From assembly GCA_038145175.1 (NCBI GenBank), contig JAYQPE010000003.1, positions 149,306 to 213,305 of the forward strand: a stretch of 64,000 nucleotides of DNA, written 5' to 3'. Below are positions 15,577 through 25,339 of this stretch, piece by piece. Numbering within the stretch: position 1 is the stretch's first letter; each line of letters opens with the position of its first letter. The notes beneath the pieces are model-generated. The model was not told the origin of the DNA. It ran no database searches and saw only the letters and a list, made by a program, of their open reading frames with translations. The translations under genes and the position numbers were made by a program. The DNA is from ATZT02 sp038145175 (lineage in GTDB: Bacteria > Actinomycetota > Actinomycetes > S36-B12 > UBA5976).

Positions 15577-16971
15577 ATGTTTACATCTAAACCGCATAAA
15601 GAAACTTATAGATTTATACCTGAAAATCCAAAACCATTAAATGCAACAAAAGTTTCAAGTTTGCTTGATAATGAATGGTTGAACTTTAAATTAAGAACTG
15701 GTATTTCAGAAAAAGAATCTTATTTAGCTTCAAAAGTTACTCCTCTAGGAGTTGCTTCAAGTTTTCAACATTGGGCGCCATATCCAATTTCAATAGCTAG
15801 TGCCAATGGTGCATGGATGCAAGATGTTGATGGAAGAAAATTATTAGATTTATCGATGGGCTTTGGTGCAGTACTTGCAGGACATTTGCATCCAGTAGTA
15901 GTAAATGAAATCAAAGAATCTTTAAACGATGGAATGCTTTTTGTAACTCCTTCTCCCATAACCAGAGATGCCGCTGAAAGAATCTGTAATCGATTTGGCA
16001 TAGATATGGTCAGATTTACAAATTCTGGAACCGAATCGACAATGTATGCCACCAGGTTGGCCAAAGTCTTTTCTGGCAAAAATGCGATTGTCAAAGTTGA
16101 AGGCGGCTACCACGGAAGCTTTGATCCATTAATGGTTTCTGCTAAACCTAATTTAAAAGATGCCGGTGATCCAACAAGTCCTAATTCAGTTGCTCAATCT
16201 GGGACTGAACCTGGTCAAGTTTTTGTAGTTCCTTACAACAATTTGGATGCTTTAGAGAAAGTTTTCCGCGAGCATCACTTAGAAATAGCCTGTTTCATAT
16301 TAGAACCAGTTTTAGAAAATATAGCCATTGTCTTGCCTGATGAAGGTTATCTAGAAAAGGTTAGGCAACTATGCGATCAATACAACATAGTGTTGATATT
16401 TGATGAAGTTAAAACAGGCCTGACCGCAGGACACCAGGGTGCTGCTCAAAGACTAAAAGTAAAACCAGATTTGATCACCATTGCTAAATCAATTGGTGGT
16501 GGAGTTCCAGTAGCTGCCTTTGGCGGTAAAAAAGAAATTATGGAATCTATAACCAATGGCAATATGGCCCACTTTGGAACTTTTAATGGAAATCCACTAG
16601 CGATGGCAGGTATTAGAGCAATGGATGCCATAGCAACTAAGAAAAATCTTGATAAGGCAGAGAAATTAAACCTTCAAGCTTTAACTCGCATCACTGAAAT
16701 TATTGAAGAATACGAACTTCCAGCTCATACAGTTGGTTTTGGAGTTAAGGGTTGTGTTACTTGGGCAACTACTCCAGTTAGAAATTATCGAGACTATAAA
16801 GCAACAGATTTTCAAGTGGCAGAATTTTCTTGGCTTTGGTCATTAAACCGAGGCATCATCACTCCACCTGGTTTAGATGAACAGTGGTTGATAAGCCTTG
16901 CCCATGAACAACATGAAATAGATGTGCTGGTTGAGAACTTCCAAGAAATGGCTGTGGCGCTTCGTAGTTAA
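15577..16971 (+). CDS. Class III (GSA aminomutase-like) PLP aminotransferase
   Basis: 464 residues. It has the fold-type I class III pattern: MQDVDGRKLLDLSMGFGAVLAGHLHP, RFTNSGTESTMYATRLA (phosphate-binding), GGYHGSFDP, FDEVKTGLTAGHQG (PLP aspartate) and IAKSIGGGVPVAAFGG (Schiff-base lysine in the K-S-I motif). It is most like glutamate-1-semialdehyde aminomutase relatives, but with a ~55-residue N-terminal extension and an altered C-terminus, so it is likely a paralogue with another amino substrate rather than HemL itself. It has its own promoter region (15449-15576) and no obvious partner gene. Confidence 0.85.
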   Translation: MFTSKPHKETYRFIPENPKPLNATKVSSLLDNEWLNFKLRTGISEKESYLASKVTPLGVASSFQHWAPYPISIASANGAWMQDVDGRKLLDLSMGFGAVLAGHLHPVVVNEIKESLNDGMLFVTPSPITRDAAERICNRFGIDMVRFTNSGTESTMYATRLAKVFSGKNAIVKVEGGYHGSFDPLMVSAKPNLKDAGDPTSPNSVAQSGTEPGQVFVVPYNNLDALEKVFREHHLEIACFILEPVLENIAIVLPDEGYLEKVRQLCDQYNIVLIFDEVKTGLTAGHQGAAQRLKVKPDLITIAKSIGGGVPVAAFGGKKEIMESITNGNMAHFGTFNGNPLAMAGIRAMDAIATKKNLDKAEKLNLQALTRITEIIEEYELPAHTVGFGVKGCVTWATTPVRNYRDYKATDFQVAEFSWLWSLNRGIITPPGLDEQWLISLAHEQHEIDVLVENFQEMAVALRS

Positions 16972-17080
16972 TTGACGGGTAACTTCTTACTTTCGTGAAA
17001 CCCAAAATTGCTCAAAACTTATCCCGTGGAAAGATAGTCATTAAGAAACCTCACGAGGGTTGATTAATGAAAGGTTCCAA

Positions 17081-18457
17081 GTGGCCACATACGATCTAGT
17101 AATCCTTGGAGCAGGAAGTGGCGGTTACGCTGCTGCATTACGTGGATCTCAATTAGGTTTAAAAGTCGCATTAATTGAAAAAGATGTTTTAGGTGGTACT
17201 TGTTTACATCGTGGTTGTATTCCAACCAAAGCACTATTACATGCTGCAGAAATAGCTGACAACGTTAGAGAATCAGCATCATTTGGAATTAAATCAAGTT
17301 TATTAGGCGTTGATATGCCTGAAGTAAATAATTACAAAGATGGAGTTATTAATCGCTTATATAAAGGTTTACAAGGCTTAGTAAAACACCGTGGGGTTGA
17401 CTACATAACTGGAGAAGGAAAATTCCAAGCTCCAAACAAAGTAAAAGTTGGTGACCAAGTATTTGAAGGAAAATATGTTTTATTAGCCACCGGATCTTTT
17501 CCTAAATCACTTCCTGGTTTAGAAATTGATGGTCAACAAGTAATAACTTCTGAACATGCATTAAAACTAACTTCTGTGCCATCAAGTGTGGTAATTCTTG
17601 GTGGCGGAGTAATTGGTGTGGAATTTGCAAGTGTTTGGAAATCACTTGGTTCAGATGTAACCATCATTGAAGGTTTACCAAGATTAGTTCCTGCTGAAGA
17701 CGAAGCTGTTTCAAAAGCAATGGAAAGAGCTTTTAGAAAAAGAGGAATTAATTTTTCAACAGGAGTCAGATTTGCCGGTGTTGATAAAACTAAACATGGC
17801 ATTGTGGCAAAACTTGAAGATGGACAAACTTTTGCAGCTGATTTAATGCTTGTGGCAGTAGGAAGAGGATCAAGCACCAGAAAACAAGGTTTTGAAGAAG
17901 CAGGGTTAGCTTTTGAAGGTGAATTACTAAAAGTTAATGAAAATCTTCAAACTAATTTAAACAACGTTTACGCAGTTGGAGATATTGTTCGTGGACCACA
18001 ATTGGCACATAAAGGATTCCAAGAAGGAATATTTGTAGCAGAGCACATTAAAGGTTTAAACCCAAGAGTTATCGATATAACTGCAATTCCTAGAGTTACA
18101 TATTCTGATCCTGAAATTGCCAGTGTTGGATTAAATGAAACAGCTGCTAAAGAAAAATATGGTGCTGATCAAATAAGAAGTATTCAATACGATTTAGCTG
18201 GAAATGGTAAGAGTCAGATTTTAAAAACTGCAGGTTTTATAAAAATTATTGCTTTAAAAAATGGAGGCAAAGTTGTTGGTATCCACATGATTGGTGCAAG
18301 AGTTGGAGAATTGTTAGCTGAAGCTCAAATGATGTATTCATGGGAAGCAGCTCCTGAAGATGTTGCACCATATGTTCACGCGCATCCAACAATGTCGGAA
18401 GCAATGGGTGAAGCAGCAATGGCTTTATCAGGTAAACCACTTCACGCACACGATTAA
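17081..18457 (+). CDS. lpd: Dihydrolipoamide dehydrogenase (E3)
   Basis: FAD flavoprotein reoxidising lipoamide of 2-oxoacid dehydrogenase complexes and the glycine cleavage system. The start is GTG 17081, with GAAAGG six nt upstream, giving 458 residues beginning M-A-T-Y-D-L-V-I-L-G-A-G-S-G-G; a TTG at 17060 would add seven residues. Marks: redox disulfide GGTCLHRGCIPTK, NAD-binding VILGGGVIGVEFAS, FAD segment NVYAVGDIVRGPQLAHKG, and the C-terminal His-Glu dyad in HAHPTMSEAMGEA. Followed 15 nt later by sucB, as in Streptomyces. Confidence 0.96.
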   Translation: MATYDLVILGAGSGGYAAALRGSQLGLKVALIEKDVLGGTCLHRGCIPTKALLHAAEIADNVRESASFGIKSSLLGVDMPEVNNYKDGVINRLYKGLQGLVKHRGVDYITGEGKFQAPNKVKVGDQVFEGKYVLLATGSFPKSLPGLEIDGQQVITSEHALKLTSVPSSVVILGGGVIGVEFASVWKSLGSDVTIIEGLPRLVPAEDEAVSKAMERAFRKRGINFSTGVRFAGVDKTKHGIVAKLEDGQTFAADLMLVAVGRGSSTRKQGFEEAGLAFEGELLKVNENLQTNLNNVYAVGDIVRGPQLAHKGFQEGIFVAEHIKGLNPRVIDITAIPRVTYSDPEIASVGLNETAAKEKYGADQIRSIQYDLAGNGKSQILKTAGFIKIIALKNGGKVVGIHMIGARVGELLAEAQMMYSWEAAPEDVAPYVHAHPTMSEAMGEAAMALSGKPLHAHD

Positions 18458-18472
18458 AAAGGAAAAATATAA

Positions 18473-20272
18473 ATGGCAACTAATGTGACCATGCCTCAAT
18501 TAGGTGAATCAGTTACTGAGGGAACAGTTACACGTTGGTTAAAAAATGTAGGAGACTCTGTAAAAGTTGATGAAGCGATTGTGGAAGTTTCAACTGACAA
18601 AGTTGATACTGAAATTCCCTCCCCTGTTGCAGGAGTTTTATTAGAAATTAAAACTGCACAAGATGCAGTAGTTCCAGTTGGATCTGTAATGGCAGTTATT
18701 GGAGAATCAAATTCTGCGGCAAGTGCAACACCTAGTGCTCCAGTTGCTCCAAAAGTTGAAACTGCAAAACCGGCACCAACTCCAAAAGTTGAATCAGTGG
18801 TAGTAAAAGAAGAGGTAAAACCAGTTGTTACAGAACCTGTTAAACCAACACCTGCGATACCTTCTGCAAGTGGAGCAACAGTAAATGTAGTTCTTCCTCA
18901 ACTTGGCGAATCAGTTACTGAAGGAACAATTACTCGTTGGTTAAAAAATGTTGGAGATCAAGTTTCACTTGATGAGGCAATTGTTGAAATTTCAACAGAT
19001 AAAGTTGACACAGAAATTCCTTCACCTGCTGCAGGAACAGTTTTAGAGATAAAAGTTAATCAAGATCAAGTTGCCGCAGTTGGTTCAGTGCTTGCAGTTA
19101 TATCAACTTCGAATTCGATAAGTTCTTCAACACCAAAACCTCCAGTTGCTCCAAAAGTTGAAACTCCAACTCCTGCGCCAACGCCTAAAGTTGACCCAGT
19201 AGTAGTTAAAGAAGAAGTAAAACCAGCGACATCAACAGTTACTCAAATTCTTAAATCAGAAGCACCAATAAATAAAGATTTTTATGCCACACCAATTGTT
19301 AGACAACTTGCCAAAGAAAAAGGAATTGATCTTTCATTTGTGAAAGGAACTGGTACTAACGGAAGAATTACTAGAGAAGATGTTTTAGCTTCTACTACTC
19401 AATCTGCACCAAGTGCACAAAGTTCTCAAACCTTTGCTCCTGCAGCTCAACCAGTCACAACAGTTGTAACAACTCCTGTTTCTGCTCCAAAGGTTACAGA
19501 GTCAATTAAAACTTCTACAGCAACTGCTTCAGCATCTGCAAGTCCAACTTTGAGAGGAAAAGTTGAACAAACTTCAAGGTTAAGAAGAATCATTGCCGAA
19601 AGAATGGTGCAATCACTTCATATTTCTGCACAACTAACCAGCGTTGTCGAAGTTGATGTGACAAAAATTGCTGCTTTAAGAAATAAAGTCAAAGATTCTT
19701 TTGCAACTAGAGAAGGTGTAAAACTTTCCTTCTTGCCATTCTTTGCCAAAGTCACAATTGATACTTTGAAAGAATATCCAATTTTGAACGCGACTATTTC
19801 TGAAGATGCCACACAAATTACCTACAGTGACGCTCAGCATTTAGCAGTTGCAGTTGATACTCCAAGAGGTTTATTGGTTCCAGTAATTAGAGATGCTGGA
19901 GATTTATCAATTGCAGGTTTAGCCCGAAAAATTCAAGATGTTGCTAATAGAACAAGAGATAACAAAGTAACTCCAGATGAATTAAGTGGTGGAACATTTA
20001 CTTTAACTAATACTGGAAGTCGAGGAGCTTTATTTGATACTCCCATAATTAATCAACCACAAGTTGGAATTCTTGGAACAGGTGCGGTTGTGAAAAGACC
20101 TGTGGTAGTTAAAGGTGAAGATGGAACAGATCAAATTGCAATTCGACAAATGGTTTATTTAGCCTTGACTTATGATCATCGTTTAGTAGATGGTGCAGAT
20201 GCTGCAAGATTCTTATCTTCAATGAAAGTCCGTTTAGAGGAAGCAAATTTCGAGTCTGAATTAGGTTTGTAA
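18473..20272 (+). CDS. sucB: Dihydrolipoamide acyltransferase E2 (2-oxoglutarate dehydrogenase complex), two lipoyl domains
   Basis: 599-residue E2 core. Two lipoyl domains (residues ~2-78 and ~136-215) each carry the lipoylated lysine in S-T-D-K-V-D-T-E-I-P-S-P. Ala/Pro/Val/Lys-rich linkers follow each. A peripheral subunit-binding domain (~268-305: YATPIVRQLAKEKGIDL...GTGTNGRITREDVL) binds E1/E3. The catalytic domain (from ~360) ends with the active-site motif TYDHRLVDGADAARFL. Actinobacterial E2 proteins with this layout serve 2-oxoglutarate and/or pyruvate dehydrogenase. E1 is not in the window; E3 is immediately upstream, and the lipoate genes lie 5 kb downstream. Confidence 0.94.
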   Translation: MATNVTMPQLGESVTEGTVTRWLKNVGDSVKVDEAIVEVSTDKVDTEIPSPVAGVLLEIKTAQDAVVPVGSVMAVIGESNSAASATPSAPVAPKVETAKPAPTPKVESVVVKEEVKPVVTEPVKPTPAIPSASGATVNVVLPQLGESVTEGTITRWLKNVGDQVSLDEAIVEISTDKVDTEIPSPAAGTVLEIKVNQDQVAAVGSVLAVISTSNSISSSTPKPPVAPKVETPTPAPTPKVDPVVVKEEVKPATSTVTQILKSEAPINKDFYATPIVRQLAKEKGIDLSFVKGTGTNGRITREDVLASTTQSAPSAQSSQTFAPAAQPVTTVVTTPVSAPKVTESIKTSTATASASASPTLRGKVEQTSRLRRIIAERMVQSLHISAQLTSVVEVDVTKIAALRNKVKDSFATREGVKLSFLPFFAKVTIDTLKEYPILNATISEDATQITYSDAQHLAVAVDTPRGLLVPVIRDAGDLSIAGLARKIQDVANRTRDNKVTPDELSGGTFTLTNTGSRGALFDTPIINQPQVGILGTGAVVKRPVVVKGEDGTDQIAIRQMVYLALTYDHRLVDGADAARFLSSMKVRLEEANFESELGL

Positions 20273-20277
20273 AACTA

Positions 20278-21171
20278 ATGAAATTTGTAGTTGCAGGCGG
20301 TTCTGGATTAATTGGATCTGCCTTTATCAAAGATGCTTTAAATAACAAACATGAAATAGTGAAACTGGTTAGAAGAAAACCTAAAGAGTTATATGAATCT
20401 CAATGGAATCCAGACACCGGAGAAATTGATTTAAACGCAATAAATAATGCAAAAGCAATTATTAATCTTTCTGGTGCAGGTGTTGGTGATAGAAGATGGA
20501 CAAAAAGATATAAAAAACTGATTCTTTCAAGCAGAGTAAATGCCACAGAAACTTTGTCTAATGCAATTGTGAGATTAAACAATCCCCCTTCAGTATTTGT
20601 TTCATCTTCAGCAATCGGTTTTTATGGCGATACTGCAGACAAGGCAGTTGATGAAAATGCAGAACTAGGTGAGGGTTTTCTTTCAGATGTTGTTTTTAAT
20701 TGGGAAATTGCCGCCCAAAGGGTTAGACAACATAAAATCAGAGTTGTTCACCCACGAACAAGTTTAGTAATGAGCAAACGTGGAGGCGTGTTAAAAAAAG
20801 TTTTGCCAATATTTAAATTAGGTCTTGGTGGAAAACTAGGAAAAGGAAATCAATTTTGGTCTTATATTTCATTAGAAGATGAAATAAGAGCAATCCATCA
20901 TCTAATTAATGATGCAAGACTTACTGGAGGAGTTAATTTATCTACTCCAAATCCTGTGACCAATAAGGAATTTACAAAAGCATTATCAAGTGTTTTAAAT
21001 AGACCAGCATTTTTTAATGTTCCATCTCTTGCTTTAAAAATTGCTTTGGGTGAATTTTCAATTGAAGTATTAGGTTCCTCGAGAGTTTTGCCTTCAAAAT
21101 TAATTGCCTCAGGATTTAAATTTAAAAATCCAGATATCTTAAGTACATTAAATTCAGCTTTAAAATATTAA
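20278..21171 (+). CDS. TIGR01777/SDR39U1-family epimerase
   Basis: 297-residue NAD(P)-binding Rossmann protein starting M-K-F-V-V-A-G-G-S-G-L-I-G-S. It contains YESQWNPDTGEID, INLSGAGVGDRRWT, SSRVNATETL, SSSAIGFYGDTADKAVDE and a C-terminal domain with P-A-F-F-N-V-P-S-L-A-L, all typical of the family (YfcH/Rv2216-like). The exact substrate is not known in the family. It begins 5 nt after sucB, and the next gene starts right after its stop, so these are one transcript. Confidence 0.9.
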   Translation: MKFVVAGGSGLIGSAFIKDALNNKHEIVKLVRRKPKELYESQWNPDTGEIDLNAINNAKAIINLSGAGVGDRRWTKRYKKLILSSRVNATETLSNAIVRLNNPPSVFVSSSAIGFYGDTADKAVDENAELGEGFLSDVVFNWEIAAQRVRQHKIRVVHPRTSLVMSKRGGVLKKVLPIFKLGLGGKLGKGNQFWSYISLEDEIRAIHHLINDARLTGGVNLSTPNPVTNKEFTKALSSVLNRPAFFNVPSLALKIALGEFSIEVLGSSRVLPSKLIASGFKFKNPDILSTLNSALKY

Positions 21172-22416
21172 ATGTCAGAACAATTAGATGTTGCCATAAT
21201 TGGCGCAGGTCTAGCTGGTTTATCTTGTGCGAAAGAATTAAAAAGAAATAAAATCAATTTTCGTATTTTTGAATCAAGTGATTCAGTTGGTGGTCGAATA
21301 AAAACTGACAATATAGATGGCTTCTTACTTGATAGAGGTTTTCAACTTTATAACCCTAGTTACTCAGAAGGAATAAAAATACTTAATTATGAAAAACTCA
21401 ACCTAAAATCTTTTACCCCAGGTGTAGCGATCAGAGATGAAAATAAATTAAGAGTAATTACAGATCCATTTAGGAGCACTGAGTATAAATTTAATTTTTT
21501 AACTCAAACTCCTGGCTCGATTAGAGAAAAAATTGGACTTATCACCTATTTCTTAAGGTATTTAATCCAATCTGATGCCCAAATTGCTATTTCCAATGAT
21601 GTATCTACCTTGGAAGCTTTGAATTCTTCAAGTATAAATAAAAATCTTTTAGATAAACTTTTAAGACCATTTCTTCAAGGAGTTTTTTTAGAATCCAAAC
21701 TTGATACTTCAAGAAAGTTTTTAGATACAGTTTTAAAGTCTTTCCTAAGAGGAACTCCGAGTGTTCCTGAAAAAGGTATGCAACAAATCCCTTTACAAAT
21801 TGCTGAATCGATTGGTTTTGAAAACATCACATTTAATTCAAAAGTTGAAAAAATAAATGAAAATACTTTTTTTGTAAATGAAAAGCAAATTCAAGCAAAG
21901 AAAATAGTAGTTGCAACAGATCCTTTACAAGCAATTGATTGGCTTAATTTACCAAGTAAAAATATGAACTCTGTTTCAACTTGGTATTTTAAAGCAGATC
22001 AAGAAGTTGCTAACTTATTAAATTCTTTACCAATTTTATTTGTAGATGGACAAAATTTAGGGCCACTTACCAATGCTGTGGTGCTTACTAATGCTTCAAA
22101 ATCGTATGCTCCTAAAGATGAAGTCTTAGTTTCTGCCTCGAGTATTTTCCCCTTTGAAAATTCAACCATTGAAGAGGTTAAAAAGCATTGTGCGAAATTA
22201 TTTGGAGTAAATACTTCTAATTGGGATTTAATTAAAAAGTATGAGATAAAACAAGCTCTTCCACAGATGAATCCACCGTTTTCGTTAATCGATTCAAATA
22301 AGATTTCGGAAGATCTATATGTATGTGGAGACCATCGAGCAACATCTTCAATTAATGGAGCTTTATTAAGTGGTAGAAATGCAGCCACCTTAGTGAAGGT
22401 AAGTTTAGGTTTGTGA
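21172..22416 (+). CDS. FAD-dependent oxidoreductase (amine oxidase/phytoene desaturase fold)
   Basis: 414 residues. Dinucleotide-binding motif DVAIIGAGLAGLSCAKELKR is at the N-terminus, with VGGRIKTDNIDGFLLDRGFQ next and a C-terminal FAD segment DLYVCGDHRATSSINGALLSG. This places it with flavin amine oxidase-like proteins, which include carotenoid and protoporphyrinogen enzymes; the substrate is not resolved. The start codon directly follows the epimerase stop. A carotenoid role would be of interest because of the heliorhodopsin in this window, but nothing here proves it. Confidence 0.85.
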   Translation: MSEQLDVAIIGAGLAGLSCAKELKRNKINFRIFESSDSVGGRIKTDNIDGFLLDRGFQLYNPSYSEGIKILNYEKLNLKSFTPGVAIRDENKLRVITDPFRSTEYKFNFLTQTPGSIREKIGLITYFLRYLIQSDAQIAISNDVSTLEALNSSSINKNLLDKLLRPFLQGVFLESKLDTSRKFLDTVLKSFLRGTPSVPEKGMQQIPLQIAESIGFENITFNSKVEKINENTFFVNEKQIQAKKIVVATDPLQAIDWLNLPSKNMNSVSTWYFKADQEVANLLNSLPILFVDGQNLGPLTNAVVLTNASKSYAPKDEVLVSASSIFPFENSTIEEVKKHCAKLFGVNTSNWDLIKKYEIKQALPQMNPPFSLIDSNKISEDLYVCGDHRATSSINGALLSGRNAATLVKVSLGL

Positions 22417-23141
22417 ATAAATATATAGTCGCAACTTCTGGTGGATTTATTTCTACTAAACGCTGGGGAGTAATGAGACCTGGTGCTACTTTTTTAAAAG
22501 CTTTAGAACTAACTAAAAAAAATCGTCCCAAGGTTTGTTTCATAATGACTGCAACTGGTGATGATGCTTCATATATTTCAAGATCTTATGAAGCCATGAG
22601 TGAACTTAGTGTTGATGTTTGTCATTTAGCACTTTTTCCACAACCTAATGCAGATATAGAAGAAAGAATAATGAACTCAAATTTAATTTGGGTCGGAGGT
22701 GGATCAGTTGCAAATTTACTTGAAGTTTGGAAAATTCATAATCTTGGCAATCATCTAAAAAATGCTTGGGAAAATGGAACTGTTTTATCCGGTGTTAGTG
22801 CTGGTTCTATTTGTTGGTTTAAAGGTGGAACCACTGATTCATTTGGTCCAGAACTTAAACCAATTACAAACGGTTTAAGTTTCTTACCCTTTGCAAATGG
22901 GGTTCATTATGACTCTGAAGAGCAAAGACGACCTTTACTACATTCACTAATTGCAAATAAAACCTTTGATTTAGCGTATGCAACTGATGATCACACTGGC
23001 ATCGTCTTTGAAAACGAAAATCCAATTGAGGTACTAAGTGATGTTACAAACACAAAAGATAAAATTGCCAGTGCTTACAAAGTTGAATTAAAAGGAAACG
23101 AAGTTTTAGAAACTAAATTATTACCAGGAATTATTTCTTAG
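22413..23141 (+). CDS. Peptidase E-like (S51) hydrolase
   Basis: 242 residues, GTG start overlapping the oxidoreductase stop (GTGA). The nucleophile elbow GVSAGSICWF has the serine used by family S51, preceded by LIWVGGGSVANLLEVW and followed by NGVHYDSEEQRRPLL and ATDDHTGIVFE, consistent with the catalytic His region. Peptidase E releases N-terminal Asp dipeptides; related proteins include cyanophycinase. Last gene of the lpd-led run; its stop overlaps the convergent MMPL gene by 4 nt. Confidence 0.85.
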   Translation: MNKYIVATSGGFISTKRWGVMRPGATFLKALELTKKNRPKVCFIMTATGDDASYISRSYEAMSELSVDVCHLALFPQPNADIEERIMNSNLIWVGGGSVANLLEVWKIHNLGNHLKNAWENGTVLSGVSAGSICWFKGGTTDSFGPELKPITNGLSFLPFANGVHYDSEEQRRPLLHSLIANKTFDLAYATDDHTGIVFENENPIEVLSDVTNTKDKIASAYKVELKGNEVLETKLLPGIIS

Positions 23142-25339
23142 TGCCCTGTTTTATCTAATTTACTTGGCCACCAAATCTTTTTACCTGCCATCAAAGTCAA
23201 CGCTGGCACTAAAACTGATCTAACAATAATGGTGTCAAGCAAAACTCCAAATGCAACTGCAAATCCAAGTTGGGCAAGAAATACCAAAGGTAAAACTCCA
23301 AGAACTGCAAATGTTGCTGCTAAGACAACGCCTGCTGAAGTAATAACTCCTCCAGTTACAGTTAGAGCTTTCAACGTTCCAGCTTTTGTACCCATCTTTT
23401 GAGACTCTTCTCTCACCCGAGTCATAAGGAAGATGTTGTAATCAATTCCTAAGGCAACTAGGAATACGAAGGCAAAAAGTGGAAACGAGGTGTCTGCTCC
23501 TGGAAATCCAAACACGTATTCAAAAACCAACTGACAGGCACCCAGGGTAGCTGCAAATGACAACACCACAGTAGAAATCAACATAAATGGTGCTAAGAAA
23601 CTTCTTAATAGAAGCATCAAGATTATAAAGATTAATACCAAAACTGTAGGAATAATTAATCTGTTATCACGATCATTAGCTAGTGCAATATCTTCATTTA
23701 CTGCAGTAAATCCACCTACTAATGCATCTTCACTTACCGAATCAAGATTTGCTCTTAAATCTAAAATTGTTTGTTTTGCTTCATATGAATCCGCAGCATT
23801 TGTAAGTGTTGCAGTTATTACAACTTTGCCATCAATTATTTTTGGGCTAGGAATTGGTTGTCCAGGAATTACTGGTCCCTCGGGAAGTGGAAATGCTTCT
23901 TCTACGCCTTTGGTTTCACTAATTACTTTTACTAAATCTTTTGTTTTATTTGAAGGTCCAATGATGTAAGTAGGATTTCCTTGCCCAGCAGGAAAATGTT
24001 TTGCTAATGCTTCTTGTCCTACAACTGAATCAGGATTACCGATTAAGGTTTCAGTTTGCGATAAACCATCTGCATCAAGTTGAGTTGAATATCCTGCCAG
24101 TGCGATTAAAAGTACACCTGTAATTAAACCTGCTCGTTTTGGTTTTCTACCAACAAAAGCCGCCACTCTTGCCCACACACCAGATAATTTTTCATCTTTT
24201 GAATCAAAATGTGGAACTTTTGGCCAAAAAATCCATCGTCCAAATACTAATAAAAATGCTGGTAAAAGTGTGAGCATCGTAATAATTGCAACAACAATTC
24301 CAATGGCCCCAACTGGTCCTAAAGATCTATTGGCATCAAGTTCAGAAAGTAATAAAACTAATAATCCAGCAGAAACTGTGGCACCAGATGCAACGATGGG
24401 TTCAAAAACACCTTTCCATGCTTTTCTCATCGCAGTAAATCTTGAAGCAGCTAAATGTAATTCTTCGCGATATCGAGCAATAAGCAACAAACCATAATCA
24501 GTAGCTGCACCAATAACTAAAACTGACAAAATACCTTGTGCTTGTCCATTTAAGGTAATGATTTCTTCTTTAGCAAGTAAATAAACAATTGCTCCTGAAA
24601 CAGATAATGCAATTACAGCTGAAAACAATGGGAAAATCCAAAGTAATGGACTTCTATAAACAATTATCAAAATTACGGCTACTACACCAAGAGTTGTGAA
24701 AAGTAATGTCGTATCAATTGCACCAAATGCACCAAAGAAGTCTGCCAAAATTCCGCCACCACCGGTAACGTTGATTTGTAAGTTTTCAACTTCTTTAGCT
24801 TTTTCTCTAATTGAATCAACTATGGCAGGTAAAGCTGGTTCTCCTTCTGGAAGAGGTTCAGCTATTTTTTCATTAGATAGTTCAACACTTGCCAATATTG
24901 CTTTTCCGTCTTGGGAAGGAATTGGGATAATTTTGCTGTTAGAAACAAGATAGCTTTGAACATCTCGACCTTCGCTATCTTCTACTTCAATTTTTGGAAT
25001 ACTTGCCAGAAATTCGTTCGCCTTCTTTAAGTTAGTTGAATCCAAATCTCCTGTGACAACAACAAGTGCAGGAAGTGAGTCAGAAGATGTAAATTTTAAT
25101 AATTCTTCACTAACTCTTGATGATTCAGCACTAGATGGTAAAAATGCAGAATTATCATTTTCTTGTACTTCAGATAATTTTCCAAATAATGGTCCAGCAA
25201 AACCTGTAAAGCCTAACCAAATTAAAATCACCAAAAATGCAAGAGCTGAAAACTTTTTTGTGCCTGTTACTTTTTCTATTTGTTTGAAACTCTTCTTTTT
25301 ATTGATTTGTTTTCGACTGTGCTTTGCAACAGGACTCAA
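23138..25339 (-). CDS. MMPL-family RND transporter
   Basis: 733-residue membrane exporter from a TTG at 25339 with AAAGGGAG six nt upstream. Two tandem halves are seen. Each has one leading helix, a large extracytoplasmic loop and a block of five or six helices; conserved loops include GAATDYGLLLIARYREEL in half 1 and ALGIDYNIFLMTRVREES in half 2. Actinobacterial MMPL proteins export lipids or other hydrophobic molecules; the cargo is unknown here. Divergent from lipB; the 140-nt spacer contains inverted repeats. Confidence 0.92.
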   Translation of the reverse strand: MSPVAKHSRKQINKKKSFKQIEKVTGTKKFSALAFLVILIWLGFTGFAGPLFGKLSEVQENDNSAFLPSSAESSRVSEELLKFTSSDSLPALVVVTGDLDSTNLKKANEFLASIPKIEVEDSEGRDVQSYLVSNSKIIPIPSQDGKAILASVELSNEKIAEPLPEGEPALPAIVDSIREKAKEVENLQINVTGGGGILADFFGAFGAIDTTLLFTTLGVVAVILIIVYRSPLLWIFPLFSAVIALSVSGAIVYLLAKEEIITLNGQAQGILSVLVIGAATDYGLLLIARYREELHLAASRFTAMRKAWKGVFEPIVASGATVSAGLLVLLLSELDANRSLGPVGAIGIVVAIITMLTLLPAFLLVFGRWIFWPKVPHFDSKDEKLSGVWARVAAFVGRKPKRAGLITGVLLIALAGYSTQLDADGLSQTETLIGNPDSVVGQEALAKHFPAGQGNPTYIIGPSNKTKDLVKVISETKGVEEAFPLPEGPVIPGQPIPSPKIIDGKVVITATLTNAADSYEAKQTILDLRANLDSVSEDALVGGFTAVNEDIALANDRDNRLIIPTVLVLIFIILMLLLRSFLAPFMLISTVVLSFAATLGACQLVFEYVFGFPGADTSFPLFAFVFLVALGIDYNIFLMTRVREESQKMGTKAGTLKALTVTGGVITSAGVVLAATFAVLGVLPLVFLAQLGFAVAFGVLLDTIIVRSVLVPALTLMAGKKIWWPSKLDKTGH

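Noticed and set aside
16979..17007. GTAAC and GAAAC near the lpd promoter, considered as a GlnR box
   Set aside because: The half-sites are 13 nt apart instead of 6, so they would not lie on the same face as in real GlnR operators.
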